Assembly (NCBI GenBank): GCA_965220825.1
Contig: OZ244839.1
Location: 310,001 to 374,000, forward strand
DNA from: G965220825 sp965220825
GTDB lineage: Bacteria; Pseudomonadota; Alphaproteobacteria; UBA828
Direction of reading: 5' to 3'
Length of the DNA stretch: 64,000 nt
Shown: piece after piece, positions 54,543-62,816 of the stretch
Numbering within the stretch: position 1 is the stretch's first letter
How the letters are laid out: each line of letters begins with the position of its first letter
Notes under the pieces: model-generated
What the model saw: the letters and a program-made list of their open reading frames with translations, nothing else
The model's database searches: none
Told to the model about the DNA's origin: nothing
Program-made: the position numbers and the translations under genes

Positions 54543-55429
54543 GGCACATGGTCCGCCGCGGGCGCGCGCCCTTCCCGCACGCCGAGGGCGTGGCAGATGG
54601 CGCGCGTCAGCTCGGCGCGGTTCAAGGTGTAGAAGTGGAATTCCGTGACACCGTGGCGGGCGAGAGTGCGGCATTGCTCGATGGCGACCCAGCCGGCGAT
54701 GAGGCGGCGGGTTTCCGGATCGTCGTCGAGGCCTTCGAACTGGTCCTCAAGCCAGTCGGGGACCGTCGCGCCGCAGCGGGCAGCGAAGCTCATCAGACGC
54801 GCGACATTGGTGACCGGCAGGATGCCCGGAACGATAGGGACGTCGATGCCCGCCCTGGTCGCGCGGTCCCTGAAGCGCAGGTAGAGCGCCACGTCGAAGA
54901 AGAACTGGGTGATCGCCCGGTTGGCGCCGGCATCGAGCTTGCGCTTGAGGTGATCGAGATCCGCCTCCGCGCTCGGCGCCTCCGGGTGTGTTTCCGGATA
55001 GGCCGCGACGCTGATCTCGAAATCGGCGATCTGCTTGAGATGGGTTACGAGCTCCGCCGCATCGCGGTGGCCTTGGGGGTGGGGGGTGAAGGGGGTGCCG
55101 CTCCCGTCGGCCGGATCGCCTCTGAGCGCGACCAGATGACGGACGCCCGCTTCCCAATAGGCGCGCGCCTTCTCCTCGATGCCGGCGCGCGATTCGCCCA
55201 CGCAAGTGAGATGGGCGGCAGGCGTGAGGTCGGTCTCCGCGATGACGCGAGTCACGGTCTGCAAGGTGCGTAGACGGGTCGAGCCGTCGGCGCCGTAGGT
55301 GACGGAGACGAAGCGCGGCCGAAGCGGCCCGAGACGTTCCACCGCAGCCCAGAGCTGCGCTTGGAGACGCTCGGTGCGCGGCGGATAGAACTCGAAAGAG
55401 ACGGCGGGCGCGGCGTCGGCGGCTTTCAT
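54539..55429 (-). CDS. metF: 5,10-methylenetetrahydrofolate reductase
   Basis: 296-residue flavoprotein producing 5-methyl-THF for MetH. SFEFYPPRTE opens the barrel; RFVSVTYGADGS, HLTCVGES, LVALRGDP, KLDAGANRAITQFFFD, and IVPGILPVTNVARL are signature blocks. The start at 55429 is placed right before the conserved SFEFYPP region; the long in-frame extension upstream corresponds to the riboswitch leader. First gene of the metF-metH operon and the direct target of the SAM-II element. Confidence 0.96.
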   Translation of the reverse strand: MKAADAAPAVSFEFYPPRTERLQAQLWAAVERLGPLRPRFVSVTYGADGSTRLRTLQTVTRVIAETDLTPAAHLTCVGESRAGIEEKARAYWEAGVRHLVALRGDPADGSGTPFTPHPQGHRDAAELVTHLKQIADFEISVAAYPETHPEAPSAEADLDHLKRKLDAGANRAITQFFFDVALYLRFRDRATRAGIDVPIVPGILPVTNVARLMSFAARCGATVPDWLEDQFEGLDDDPETRRLIAGWVAIEQCRTLARHGVTEFHFYTLNRAELTRAICHALGVREGRAPAADHVP

Positions 55430-55545
55430 GGCGCGCGCCTCGGCCGACCGCCGCTTTTGCCCCCGGTCCGCCTGTACCGAAATTCCCGTTTTGCGCGCAT
55501 CCCGCGCACCCTTTCGCTCCACTGCCCATTGCGTCGGCGGCGGAG

Positions 55546-55582
55546 CAAACAAAATACCCGCCGCGGCTTGGGCCGGGCGGGT
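55546..55582 (-). terminator. Intrinsic terminator of the metF leader (riboswitch expression platform)
   Basis: On the minus strand ACCCGCC (55582-55576) pairs with GGCGGGT (55562-55556), with an inner GGC/GCC helix and a CCAA loop, followed by ATTTTGTTTG (55555-55546). An alternative, mutually exclusive pairing is available: aptamer GCGGCT (55599-55594) and TTGGG (55587-55583) can pair with CCCAAGCCGC (55572-55563). The terminator lies about 115 nt before the metF start. Confidence 0.75.
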
Positions 55583-55640
55583 CCCAACGCTTTAGCCGCA
55601 TTTCTTAAGCGCCCGCAAGCTGTCGCTCAAATCGGCGCTG
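55583..55640 (-). promoter_or_regulatory. SAM-II riboswitch upstream of metF-metH
   Basis: Minus-strand leader with the SAM-II layout. Stem P1 is AGCGCC (55639-55634) with GGCGCT (55613-55608). Loop L1 begins GATTTGA and contains CTTGCG. The nearly invariant 3' strand reads GAAATGCGGCTAAA (55604-55591), matching the SAM-II consensus AAATGnnGCTAAA, and is followed by a G-rich end (TTGGG). The 3' strand is expected to fold back into L1 as a pseudoknot when S-adenosylmethionine binds. SAM-II is known chiefly from Alphaproteobacteria ahead of methionine-biosynthesis genes. The adjoining terminator suggests control of transcription: SAM bound gives termination, SAM free lets GCGGCT act as antiterminator (inference). 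Confidence 0.88.
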
Positions 55641-55674
55641 TAAGGGGGACGGGTAAAGCAGCCTGTCCGTGATG

Positions 55675-56610
55675 TCAAGCAAGCGGAACGGCGCGACCGG
55701 TGTCGACATCGTAGCCTTCGGTGGCAAGCCGCCGTGCAAGTTCGGCGATATGGGCGGGGCCGATTTCACAGCAGCCGCCGACGATCGAAGCGCCCGAAGC
55801 AACCCATTGCAGCGCATGTGCCGCATAGGCCGTGGGGTCGAGGTCGGTGCGCGCATCCAGCACGTCCACGGTTCCACCGGGTTCGAGCGTATCGACGGAG
55901 ACGAACCCGTTCGCGTAAGCACCGCGGGGAACACCCGTCTCCGCCAGCGCGGCAAGCGCTCCGCCCGTGGCCTCGGGACTCGAGCAGTTGATCAGCACCG
56001 CCTCGGCACCCGCGGCGACCGCGGCCCGCGCGCCGTCGGCGGCATCTTCGCCCGAGCGCAGCACCGTTCCGTCCGTATCGCTTACCGTGAGAGACGTCCA
56101 GACGGTCTTGCCGCTCTCGGAGGCCGCGATGGTCGCCGCCCGCGCTTCCGCGACCGAAGGCAGGGTCTCGCAGAGGAAGAGGTCCACATGGTCCGCCTGC
56201 GCGGCCACGATCCTGCGGTAGTCCGCGAGGCTCGCCTCTTCGGGCAGTGCGAGGTCCGGCTTGTAGCTGGCGACCAGGGGCGGCAGGCAGCCCGCGATCC
56301 GGACCATCCGGCCGCTCTTGTCGCACGCGGACTTCGCGGCGGAGACGGCGGTGGCGTGCACTGCGTCGAACATGTCGCCCTTGCCGGCGCGGTCGAGCCT
56401 GCGAGGCGTCGCCGCGTAGCTGTTCACCGTGACAATCCGCGCGCCGGCTTCGATGAATTCGAGATGCACGGTCTCGACCAGGTCCGGCCGGTCCATCATG
56501 ACCTGAATCGACCACAGCGGCGAAGCCGGCGGCCCACTCCGCCGATAGAGCTCCTGCCCCACGCCCCCATCGAGGAGGGCGACGGCCCCTTTCCGCGCCG
56601 GCTCGACCAC
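55675..56610 (-). CDS. Zinc-dependent homocysteine S-methyltransferase family protein
   Basis: 311-residue protein with the homocysteine-methyltransferase barrel. ALLDGGVGQELYRRSG opens it, followed by FIEAGARIVTVNSYAATP. Zinc cysteines are present in LINCSSPEA and GGCCEIGPAHI. Such enzymes use S-methylmethionine, betaine or similar donors instead of folate, or form part of a two-protein methyl-transfer system. The start is taken as GTG at 56610 with AAGGG 9 bp upstream; ATG codons further upstream add unconserved sequence. It ends just before the SAM-II element, so that riboswitch controls metF-metH and not this gene. The 182 bp upstream of it hold no gene; a GGCACGTGCC palindrome is the only feature noticed. 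Confidence 0.88.
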   Translation of the reverse strand: MVEPARKGAVALLDGGVGQELYRRSGPPASPLWSIQVMMDRPDLVETVHLEFIEAGARIVTVNSYAATPRRLDRAGKGDMFDAVHATAVSAAKSACDKSGRMVRIAGCLPPLVASYKPDLALPEEASLADYRRIVAAQADHVDLFLCETLPSVAEARAATIAASESGKTVWTSLTVSDTDGTVLRSGEDAADGARAAVAAGAEAVLINCSSPEATGGALAALAETGVPRGAYANGFVSVDTLEPGGTVDVLDARTDLDPTAYAAHALQWVASGASIVGGCCEIGPAHIAELARRLATEGYDVDTGRAVPLA

Positions 56611-56792
56611 GTTCGTTCGACCCTTGAGAAGCGCTGCGAGCGCCGAGGCTCCCGCATGGCGCGGAGAATCGCAAGGCGGCACGTGCCTTGCCCACATCCG
56701 CACAGGCGTGACGGTGGTGGTTCGTCTTGGCCGTTTGGTCGGCAAGGAAGTATTGTTTCCCCACTCTGGCCGCATCCTTCGAGGGACCGCCC

Positions 56793-57017
56793 ATGCTCGC
56801 CAAACTGACGTCGAAGAGCCGATTGACCTTGCCCAGGGCGGCGACCGCCGCCGTGGAGGCGACGGGCTATTTCGACGTGACCACGGAGAACGGCCGCATC
56901 GTGCTGACGCCGGTGCGCGTCAACCGCGCCGACGGCGTTCGAGCGAGGCTGGCGGAGCTCGGACTCTCGGACGCCGATGTGAGGGATGCCGTCGCTTGGG
57001 TCCGCCCGAGCGGATGA
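56793..57017 (+). CDS. AbrB/SpoVT-type antitoxin
   Basis: 74-residue DNA-binding antitoxin. The N-terminal LAKLTSKSRLTLPRAATAAV is a swapped-hairpin AbrB/MazE-like motif, and GYFDVTTENGRIVLTPV follows. The C-terminal helical tail GVRARLAELGLSDADVRDAVAWVR would wrap the toxin. Its stop overlaps the ATG of a PIN-toxin stub (ATGA), the normal layout of such toxin-antitoxin pairs. The coding part has the high G+C of the host, unlike the genes just downstream. Confidence 0.82.
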   Translation: MLAKLTSKSRLTLPRAATAAVEATGYFDVTTENGRIVLTPVRVNRADGVRARLAELGLSDADVRDAVAWVRPSG

Positions 57018-57064
57018 CGCCGGCCCGCGCGCTCCTCGACACGAACGCCGTGGCGCCGTCGTAA
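57014..57064 (+). pseudogene. Remnant (first 16 codons) of a PIN-domain toxin
   Basis: The frame starting on the ATG that overlaps the antitoxin stop reads MTPARALLDTNAVAPS and then TAA. ALLDTN(A/V)V is the opening strand of PIN-domain RNases, including the first catalytic Asp. The normal 130-or-so residues that should follow are absent, and none of the frames downstream resembles PIN sequence before the ATPase gene starts at 57093. The toxin is therefore truncated. Confidence 0.65.
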
Positions 57065-57092
57065 TGGAAGCGCTTTCGGAGAAAGCGAAGCA

Positions 57093-58568
57093 ATGAACGA
57101 ACAGAGCGGACGTGGCGATCTTCAACTGGACGTGACGGATTTCGGACCGATCGTCGAAGCCAAGATCGATCTGCGCCCGCTGACCGTGTTCGTGGGGCCG
57201 AGCAATACGGGGAAATCCTATCTGGCGATCCTGATCTACGCCCTGCACCGGGTCTTCGCAGGCGACGCACATCTCGCCGGAAGTGAGCTTCTTGGGAAAT
57301 CCACGGATCTGTTCGATCGAGTTAACAATAACCTGTTTCAACGAGCCGTCGACGACCTATTGAAGTTGGAAGACTCGCTTTCCCGAAATTCGGAAATGCG
57401 TGATTCGGATGGTATCATCTTGACCTGTCGAGTGGCCGATGCACTCCGCTCCGGGTTCGATTCGCTGACAGATGATCTATCTCGTGAGGTCGAGCGGTGT
57501 TTTGGGGTCGACAAATCCGGCTCACTGATCCGTAGAGGTCGGACGGATACATCGCGTGTCGTGATAGGGCGAAGAATCTCTAGCGGGGAAGATTTTGTGC
57601 AACACACGATGTCGCTCGGACGGGAGCCTGCATTCAAAACAACAGTCCCAGCGGAATCGCGTATTCCGGTCGACTTCTCGCAGCATCGTCAAACTCTCTA
57701 TTCCGAAGGAGAGATAAGGGATGCAGTTTATCGGTCGCTCATGGCCATGGAGATTTTTTCGTCGATCGGCAACATGGTTTTGCCATCGTTGGTAAACCCT
57801 CTGAACTTGCGAGCGTTTTATTTGCCAGCCGGCCGAACCGGCCTCATGCAAGCGCTCAACGTGATAGTCAGTGCCTTGATTGCGGGCGCGCCTGCTGCTT
57901 CGCGCATGCCTGGGTTATCCCAGGTGTTGGCGGATTTCCTCAGACAGCTGATTGAGATCGACCTGACCGAGCCCACGCGCGAAGAATCCGAACGGGATCG
58001 CGGCAAGAGTATCGAGGAAGTCATTCTCCGAGGATCGGTTCGAATCGATCGATCGAGCCACATCGGCTACCCACACTTTGTCTACCGGCCGCGTGGATGG
58101 AAGGAGGATCTGACACTGGCGAACGCCTCGTCGATGGTGTCGGAGCTCGCGCCCGTCGTGTTGTATCTGCGTCATATGGTCAAGCCTGGCAATGTACTGA
58201 TCGTCGAGGAGCCGGAATCGCACCTCCATCCGGCGATGCAGGTTGAGTTCATGCGCCAGCTTGCCTCGATCGTCCAGGCGGACATCCGCGTGATCGTCAC
58301 CACGCATAGCGAGTGGTTGCTCGAAGAATTGGCTAACATCGTGCGACGTTCTGAACTCCCCAAGGAGAAACGCGGCAAAAATATTGCACTGTGTCCGGAC
58401 CAAGTAGGCGCATGGCTGTTTAAACCGATGACGCGGCGTAAGGGATCGATTGTCAGGGAAATCGCGCTAGACGAATCTGGTTTGTATCCCTCCGGTTACT
58501 ACAAAGTTGCAAGCGAACTGCATAACGAGTGGGCCGATATAGCAAGTCGTATCGAGGACGAATCGTGA
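57093..58568 (+). CDS. OLD/AAA-type ATPase of a putative two-gene accessory system
   Basis: 491-residue ABC/SMC-like AAA ATPase. Walker A GPSNTGKS at 35-42; a long insert (about 60-320) with coiled or helical character; a signature-like NASSMVSEL at 344-352; Walker B VLIVEEPESHLHP at 368-380, where EEPExHLHP is typical of the AAA_15/AAA_21 OLD-type group; H-loop VTTHSEWLLEELA at 402-414. No TOPRIM nuclease domain follows, unlike OLD proteins. Its stop overlaps the GTG of the next gene. G+C is visibly lower than in all flanking genes, pointing to transfer. Anti-phage or plasmid-defence roles are common for such ATPases paired with nucleases, but the exact family is not one I can name. Confidence 0.85.
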   Translation: MNEQSGRGDLQLDVTDFGPIVEAKIDLRPLTVFVGPSNTGKSYLAILIYALHRVFAGDAHLAGSELLGKSTDLFDRVNNNLFQRAVDDLLKLEDSLSRNSEMRDSDGIILTCRVADALRSGFDSLTDDLSREVERCFGVDKSGSLIRRGRTDTSRVVIGRRISSGEDFVQHTMSLGREPAFKTTVPAESRIPVDFSQHRQTLYSEGEIRDAVYRSLMAMEIFSSIGNMVLPSLVNPLNLRAFYLPAGRTGLMQALNVIVSALIAGAPAASRMPGLSQVLADFLRQLIEIDLTEPTREESERDRGKSIEEVILRGSVRIDRSSHIGYPHFVYRPRGWKEDLTLANASSMVSELAPVVLYLRHMVKPGNVLIVEEPESHLHPAMQVEFMRQLASIVQADIRVIVTTHSEWLLEELANIVRRSELPKEKRGKNIALCPDQVGAWLFKPMTRRKGSIVREIALDESGLYPSGYYKVASELHNEWADIASRIEDES

Positions 58569-59041
58569 CGGCTCTTTTGGAAGGGATCGAGCATAAGATC
58601 GATGAGCGCTGTTTTGAAAAAGGCGGACTAAAGAAGAACGGATGTAAGGTTGTGATGACCGACGCGCCCGCTCCGAGGCTGGTCATCGATTTCGACAAGT
58701 CTGGATCCCCGCTGGATGCCAGAGAGACGCGCTGCGACTACCTCCTTGTTGCGGAAGGAAAACATGCGCATGCCTGGATCGCAGTACTCGAATTGAAGCG
58801 CGGACAAGTGCATGCGGATCACGTAGTCAGGCAATTGCAGGCGGGCGCATCTGCTGCGGAGAAGCTCGTTTCTCGGCGTGAAGCGTTCAGGTTCCGACCA
58901 ATAGCCGCCTCCGGCAGCGTTCCCATACAACAGAGAATGAAGCTCAGGAATAAATCGAATATGATCGCGTTACACGGAAAACGAGAGTATGTTCGATTGA
59001 TACGATGCGGCGATAGGCTGATCACGGCGCTCCACCAATGA
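58565..59041 (+). CDS. Small PD-(D/E)XK nuclease-like partner protein
   Basis: 158-residue protein starting on a GTG that overlaps the ATPase stop (GTGA); an ATG at 58529 would overlap by 40 bp. A restriction-endonuclease-like core is suggested by Asp58 in RCDYLLVA, Glu76 and Lys78 in AVLELKRG, and a helix HVVRQLQAGA with Gln90: the D..ExK..Q order of PD-(D/E)XK enzymes. The C-terminal region KLRNKSNMIALHGKREYVRLIRCGD is basic, fitting nucleic-acid contact. I cannot assign a named family. It is inseparable from the ATPase gene by overlap and shared low G+C. Nuclease activity is inference from motif spacing alone. Confidence 0.7.
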   Translation: MTALLEGIEHKIDERCFEKGGLKKNGCKVVMTDAPAPRLVIDFDKSGSPLDARETRCDYLLVAEGKHAHAWIAVLELKRGQVHADHVVRQLQAGASAAEKLVSRREAFRFRPIAASGSVPIQQRMKLRNKSNMIALHGKREYVRLIRCGDRLITALHQ

Positions 59042-59138
59042 GCATGCGCACGGCGCCGAGGTACCCCGCCCGCCGAATCGGGTTTTCGCCTGTCGGGTCG
59101 GTTTGACGCGGAGGCTCCGCCCCGATAGACGCCCCGCC

Positions 59139-60386
59139 ATGTTCCGACCCGCGCCGCTTGCAACCATCGTCGTCTGCTTCGGCGCGGCGTTCGTGCTGAG
59201 CCAGTTTTTTCGGCTGTCCAACGCCGTCATCGCCAAGACGCTGAGTGCGGAGTTCGGGCTCTCGTCGGAGGCGCTGGGCCTGCTCACCGGGGTCTTCTTC
59301 CTCGCCTTCGGGGTGGCGCAGATACCCGTCGGCATGCTGTTCGACCGTTTCGGCGCGCGGCGGACGGTGCCGGCGGTGCTGTCCGCGGCGGTTGCGGGCG
59401 CGCTGCTCTACGGCTTCGCGGAAGACCGCGCCATGCTGATCGCCGGCCGGGCGCTGATGGGTGTCGGCTGTTCCGGCGTGCTGATGGGGGCGCTCTTCCT
59501 TTTCGGGCGCTGGGCGTCGCCCGCCTCCTACAGCACGCGCATGGGCCACATGATCGCCATAGGAGGGCTGGGCGGGCTGCTCTCGGCCACGCCGCTCGCG
59601 GCGGTTGCCGAGGGGCCGGGTTGGCGTACGGCGTTCTGGGGTGCGGCGGCGCTTACGGGGGCGGCCGCGCTCGCGATCTATCTCTTCGTGCGCGACCGTC
59701 CGCTTTCCGTAGGCGAAAGCGCGCCGCCGCCCGACGGCGTTCGCGACAGCCTGCGCGGAGTCCGTGCGGCGCTGGCGACCCCCGGCCTTCCGGCGTTCGT
59801 CGCCATGGGGCTCGCGTCCTATCCGGTGGTGGTCACGGTGCTCGGTCTCTGGGGCGGGCCCTATCTCGCGGATCGCCACGGGCTCGGGCCGGTGGAGACG
59901 GGCAACGCGCTCCTCGCCATGGCGGTGGCGCTGATCGCGGCGAATCTCGTGCTCGGACCCATCGAGCGACGGCTGGATGCCCGCAAGCCCGTCGTGCTCG
60001 CCTGCGCTGCCGTCGTCGCCTGCTCCTGCGCGTTGCTGGCGGCGCTGCCCGATCTCGCAACCTGGGCGGCAATCGCTCTGTTCGTGGCCATCGGCACCTG
60101 CGGTTCCTTCAACATCGTGCTCGCGGGCCATGTGCGCTCGCTTCTGTCGGACCGTCTCGCCGGGCGCGGCATGGCGGTGATGGCCATTGCGTTCATGGGC
60201 GGGCCCGCGCTCTTTCAGGCCGCAGGCGGCTTTATCGTCGGCGCCTTCCCGGCAAGTGGTGGCGCCGCGCCGGCCGCTGCCTATCAGGCGCTGTTCGCGT
60301 TTCTCGCTGCGTCCGTCGCTCTCGCATCCGCTTTCTATGCGCGTGTGCCGGAGGCGAGGCCGAGCGGCGGCTTCGTCGGCGCATAG
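59139..60386 (+). CDS. MFS transporter
   Basis: 415-residue major-facilitator protein with about 12 hydrophobic segments. The motif-A equivalent GMLFDRFGARRTVPA lies between helices 2 and 3; a central cytoplasmic loop (VRDRPLSVGESAPPPDG) divides the halves. Transport substrate unknown. The start at 59139 is preferred to a TTG at 59103. It is followed after 64 bp by an amidase gene and then by a molybdenum-hydroxylase gene set, so it may import a compound degraded by them (inference). Confidence 0.88.
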   Translation: MFRPAPLATIVVCFGAAFVLSQFFRLSNAVIAKTLSAEFGLSSEALGLLTGVFFLAFGVAQIPVGMLFDRFGARRTVPAVLSAAVAGALLYGFAEDRAMLIAGRALMGVGCSGVLMGALFLFGRWASPASYSTRMGHMIAIGGLGGLLSATPLAAVAEGPGWRTAFWGAAALTGAAALAIYLFVRDRPLSVGESAPPPDGVRDSLRGVRAALATPGLPAFVAMGLASYPVVVTVLGLWGGPYLADRHGLGPVETGNALLAMAVALIAANLVLGPIERRLDARKPVVLACAAVVACSCALLAALPDLATWAAIALFVAIGTCGSFNIVLAGHVRSLLSDRLAGRGMAVMAIAFMGGPALFQAAGGFIVGAFPASGGAAPAAAYQALFAFLAASVALASAFYARVPEARPSGGFVGA

Positions 60387-60450
60387 CGGGTGTTGCGGCC
60401 GCCGGTGTAAGCTCGCGCGGCCGCTACCCCGGTAAGGAAAGGACCCGCCC

Positions 60451-61854
60451 GTGACCACGGCCAATCCCGCATTGCTGACCGCAGGCGAAGCCTCCCGCGA
60501 GATAGGGGCCGGCCGCCTGAGCCCGGTCGATCTGGTGGACGCCCTGCTGGCGCGAATCGAAGCCCATGACCCCATGCTCCACACCTTCGTCGCCGTCTAC
60601 GGCGCGGACGCGCGCCAAGCGGCGGAAGCGGCGCACAAGTCGATCCGCGCGGGCCACGGCGTGGGCCCCTGGCACGGGATACCCATAGCGCTGAAGGACC
60701 TGGTCGAGATGGAAGGCCGCATCACCACCGGCGGCTGCAAGCTCTGGGAAAACCGCGTGTCGCCCACCACCGCCACGCTCGCCCGGCGGGCCGTCGCCGC
60801 GGGCATGATCGTGATCGGCAAGACCCACACGGTCGAGTTCGCCATGGGCGGCTGGGGCACCAACCGCCATATGGGCTCGCCGCGCAATCCGTGGGACGGC
60901 GCGGTGCACCGCGCCGCGGGCGGCTCCAGCAGCGGTTCGGGCGCTTCCGTCGCCGCGCGGCTCGTCCCCTGGTCCATCGGCACCGATACCGGCGGCTCGG
61001 TGCGGTTGCCCGCGGCCTGGTGCGGGATCACCGGTCTCAAGACGACGATCGGACGGATCAGCGTTGCCGGCGTCCTGCCGCTCGCGCCCACCCTGGACAC
61101 GCCCGGCCCCATGACCCGTTCCGTCGAGGACGCGGCGGCGCTCTATGGTCTGTTGCAAGGCCCGGACCCGGAGGACGCGCTTACCATGCGCCATGCGCCT
61201 GACGATCCCCTTCCTGCGCTCCGGCGGGGCGTCGCGGGACTTCGGCTCGGAATCGTCGCGGAGGCGGAGCGGCGGGGCGTGGATGCCGCCGTCCTCGCCG
61301 CCTACGACGCGGCGGTGGAAGAGCTCGCCCGCCAGGGCGCGGAAATTGCGCCGCTCGCCCTGCCGCGCGCCACCAACGATTACGGCGCCGATGTGGGTCG
61401 CATCATCGCGGCAGAAGGCTATTCCTTTGTCGGCGAACTGGTGGATGATCGGGCTCTTCCGGTCGACGACGATGTGCGCCCGCGTCTCCAGCCCGGGCGA
61501 GACATCTCGTCCACGGCCTATCTGCGCCTCCTGCGGCGGCGCGAAGAGGAAAAACACGCGGCGCTCGCCGCCATGGAGGGCTTCGACGCCTGGCTTACGC
61601 CGGCGGCGGAAACCGCGGCGCCACCGGTCTCGGCGATTGATCAGAGCACCACGCCCGCCCGCTTCACCCGTCCCGTCAACTGGCTCGACTGGTGCGCCCT
61701 GGTCGTGCCGGCCGGGGAGACGCCCGAGGGGCTGCCTGCCTCGCTTCAAGTCGTCTGCCGGGGCCGCGACGAGGCGACGGCGCTCCGCATCGGCTGGGCG
61801 TTCCAGCGGGCCACGGACTGGCATTGCCGCATCCCGCCGGGCTTCGAGGCCTGA
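60451..61854 (+). CDS. Amidase (amidase-signature family)
   Basis: 467-residue AS-family amidase. Triad: Lys82 in IALKDLVE, cis-Ser159 in AAGGSSSGSG and nucleophile Ser183 in TDTGGSVRLPAAWCG. Shorter at the N-terminus than the amidase at 7051 and of a different branch, closer to GatA-like/aspartate-tRNA-amidotransferase-type sequences, but there are no gatB or gatC genes here. GTG start at 60451 with AAGGAAAGGA upstream. The neighbouring oxidoreductase genes suggest a catabolic amide-hydrolysis step. Confidence 0.87.
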   Translation: MTTANPALLTAGEASREIGAGRLSPVDLVDALLARIEAHDPMLHTFVAVYGADARQAAEAAHKSIRAGHGVGPWHGIPIALKDLVEMEGRITTGGCKLWENRVSPTTATLARRAVAAGMIVIGKTHTVEFAMGGWGTNRHMGSPRNPWDGAVHRAAGGSSSGSGASVAARLVPWSIGTDTGGSVRLPAAWCGITGLKTTIGRISVAGVLPLAPTLDTPGPMTRSVEDAAALYGLLQGPDPEDALTMRHAPDDPLPALRRGVAGLRLGIVAEAERRGVDAAVLAAYDAAVEELARQGAEIAPLALPRATNDYGADVGRIIAAEGYSFVGELVDDRALPVDDDVRPRLQPGRDISSTAYLRLLRRREEEKHAALAAMEGFDAWLTPAAETAAPPVSAIDQSTTPARFTRPVNWLDWCALVVPAGETPEGLPASLQVVCRGRDEATALRIGWAFQRATDWHCRIPPGFEA

Positions 61855-61940
61855 GAGGCGATCCGCGCGGCGGCGATTCCATTTTGGGCCAAGGCGCCCT
61901 ACACTGGCCGCAGGACCGAAGGTAGAGGGAGGTCTCCCGG

Positions 61941-62804
61941 ATGAAGCCGCCACCGTTCGACTATCACCGCCCAGAAAGCCTGCCGGATGCGCTCGCACTG
62001 CTCGCCGAGCATGGCGAAGAGGCCAAGGTGCTTGCCGGCGGCCAGAGCCTGGTACCGATGCTGAACCTGCGTGCGCTCCATCCCCGCCACCTGATCGATG
62101 TCAACGGTCTGCCCGGCCTCAATTACATAACGCTTGAGGGCGGCCAGCTCCGTATTGGCGCGCTCGCCCGCCACAAGGCGGTGCTGGGAGCGGCGGCCGT
62201 CCGCGAGGCTTGCCCGCTGATGGCCGAGGCCTACCCCTATGTCTCCCACGGGCCGATCCGCAACCGGGGCACGCTTTGCGGCAATCTTTGCCATGCGGAC
62301 CCGGCCTCCGAGATGCCGGCGGTGATGCTCGCGAGCGGTGGAGAGCTCGTACTGCAAAGCGCGTCCGGCGAACGCACCGTGAGCGCAGAGGACTTCTTCG
62401 TCGGTGCGCTGACCACGGCGGCGCGGGACGACGAGTTTCTGGTGGAGGCCCGCATACCCAGCGCCGACGCCGGGCGCGGCTGGTCCTTCCAGGAGGTCAG
62501 CGGGCGCAAGGGAGATTTTGCCTATGTGGCGGTGGGTGCGACGCTCGGGCTCGATGGTGGTGTGTGCCGGGACGTACGCATCTGCATTGCGGGCGCGGGC
62601 GACGGGCCGCTCAGGGCGCGCGCCGCCGAGGAGGCGCTGGAGGGCGCGGCCCCGGGCGAGGATGTCTTCCGCGCCGCGGCTGAAAGCGCGGCCGAGGGCA
62701 CGGACCCGGGTGAGGACTATCACGCGGATGCGGACTATCGGCGGGATCTGGTACGCAGCCTCACGCGGCGTACCCTCGCGGAAGCGCTTTCTCGCTGCGC
62801 CTGA
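61941..62804 (+). CDS. FAD-binding subunit, CO dehydrogenase/xanthine dehydrogenase family
   Basis: 287-residue medium (CoxM/CutM-like) subunit of a molybdenum hydroxylase. FDYHRPESLPDALALLAEHG begins it; VLAGGQSLVPMLNLR is the first FAD-pyrophosphate site and IRNRGTLCGNLCHADPASEMPA the second. A GAGGGAGG Shine-Dalgarno precedes the start. First of three contiguous genes in the FAD / 2Fe-2S / Mo order of aerobic CO dehydrogenase-like enzymes. Confidence 0.93.
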   Translation: MKPPPFDYHRPESLPDALALLAEHGEEAKVLAGGQSLVPMLNLRALHPRHLIDVNGLPGLNYITLEGGQLRIGALARHKAVLGAAAVREACPLMAEAYPYVSHGPIRNRGTLCGNLCHADPASEMPAVMLASGGELVLQSASGERTVSAEDFFVGALTTAARDDEFLVEARIPSADAGRGWSFQEVSGRKGDFAYVAVGATLGLDGGVCRDVRICIAGAGDGPLRARAAEEALEGAAPGEDVFRAAAESAAEGTDPGEDYHADADYRRDLVRSLTRRTLAEALSRCA

Positions 62805-62816
62805 GAGGGGGAAGAG

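Noticed and set aside
56611..56792. A second SAM-type riboswitch upstream of the homocysteine S-methyltransferase
   Set aside because: No AAATGnnGCTAAA strand or matching P1 stem on the minus strand; only a short palindrome was found.
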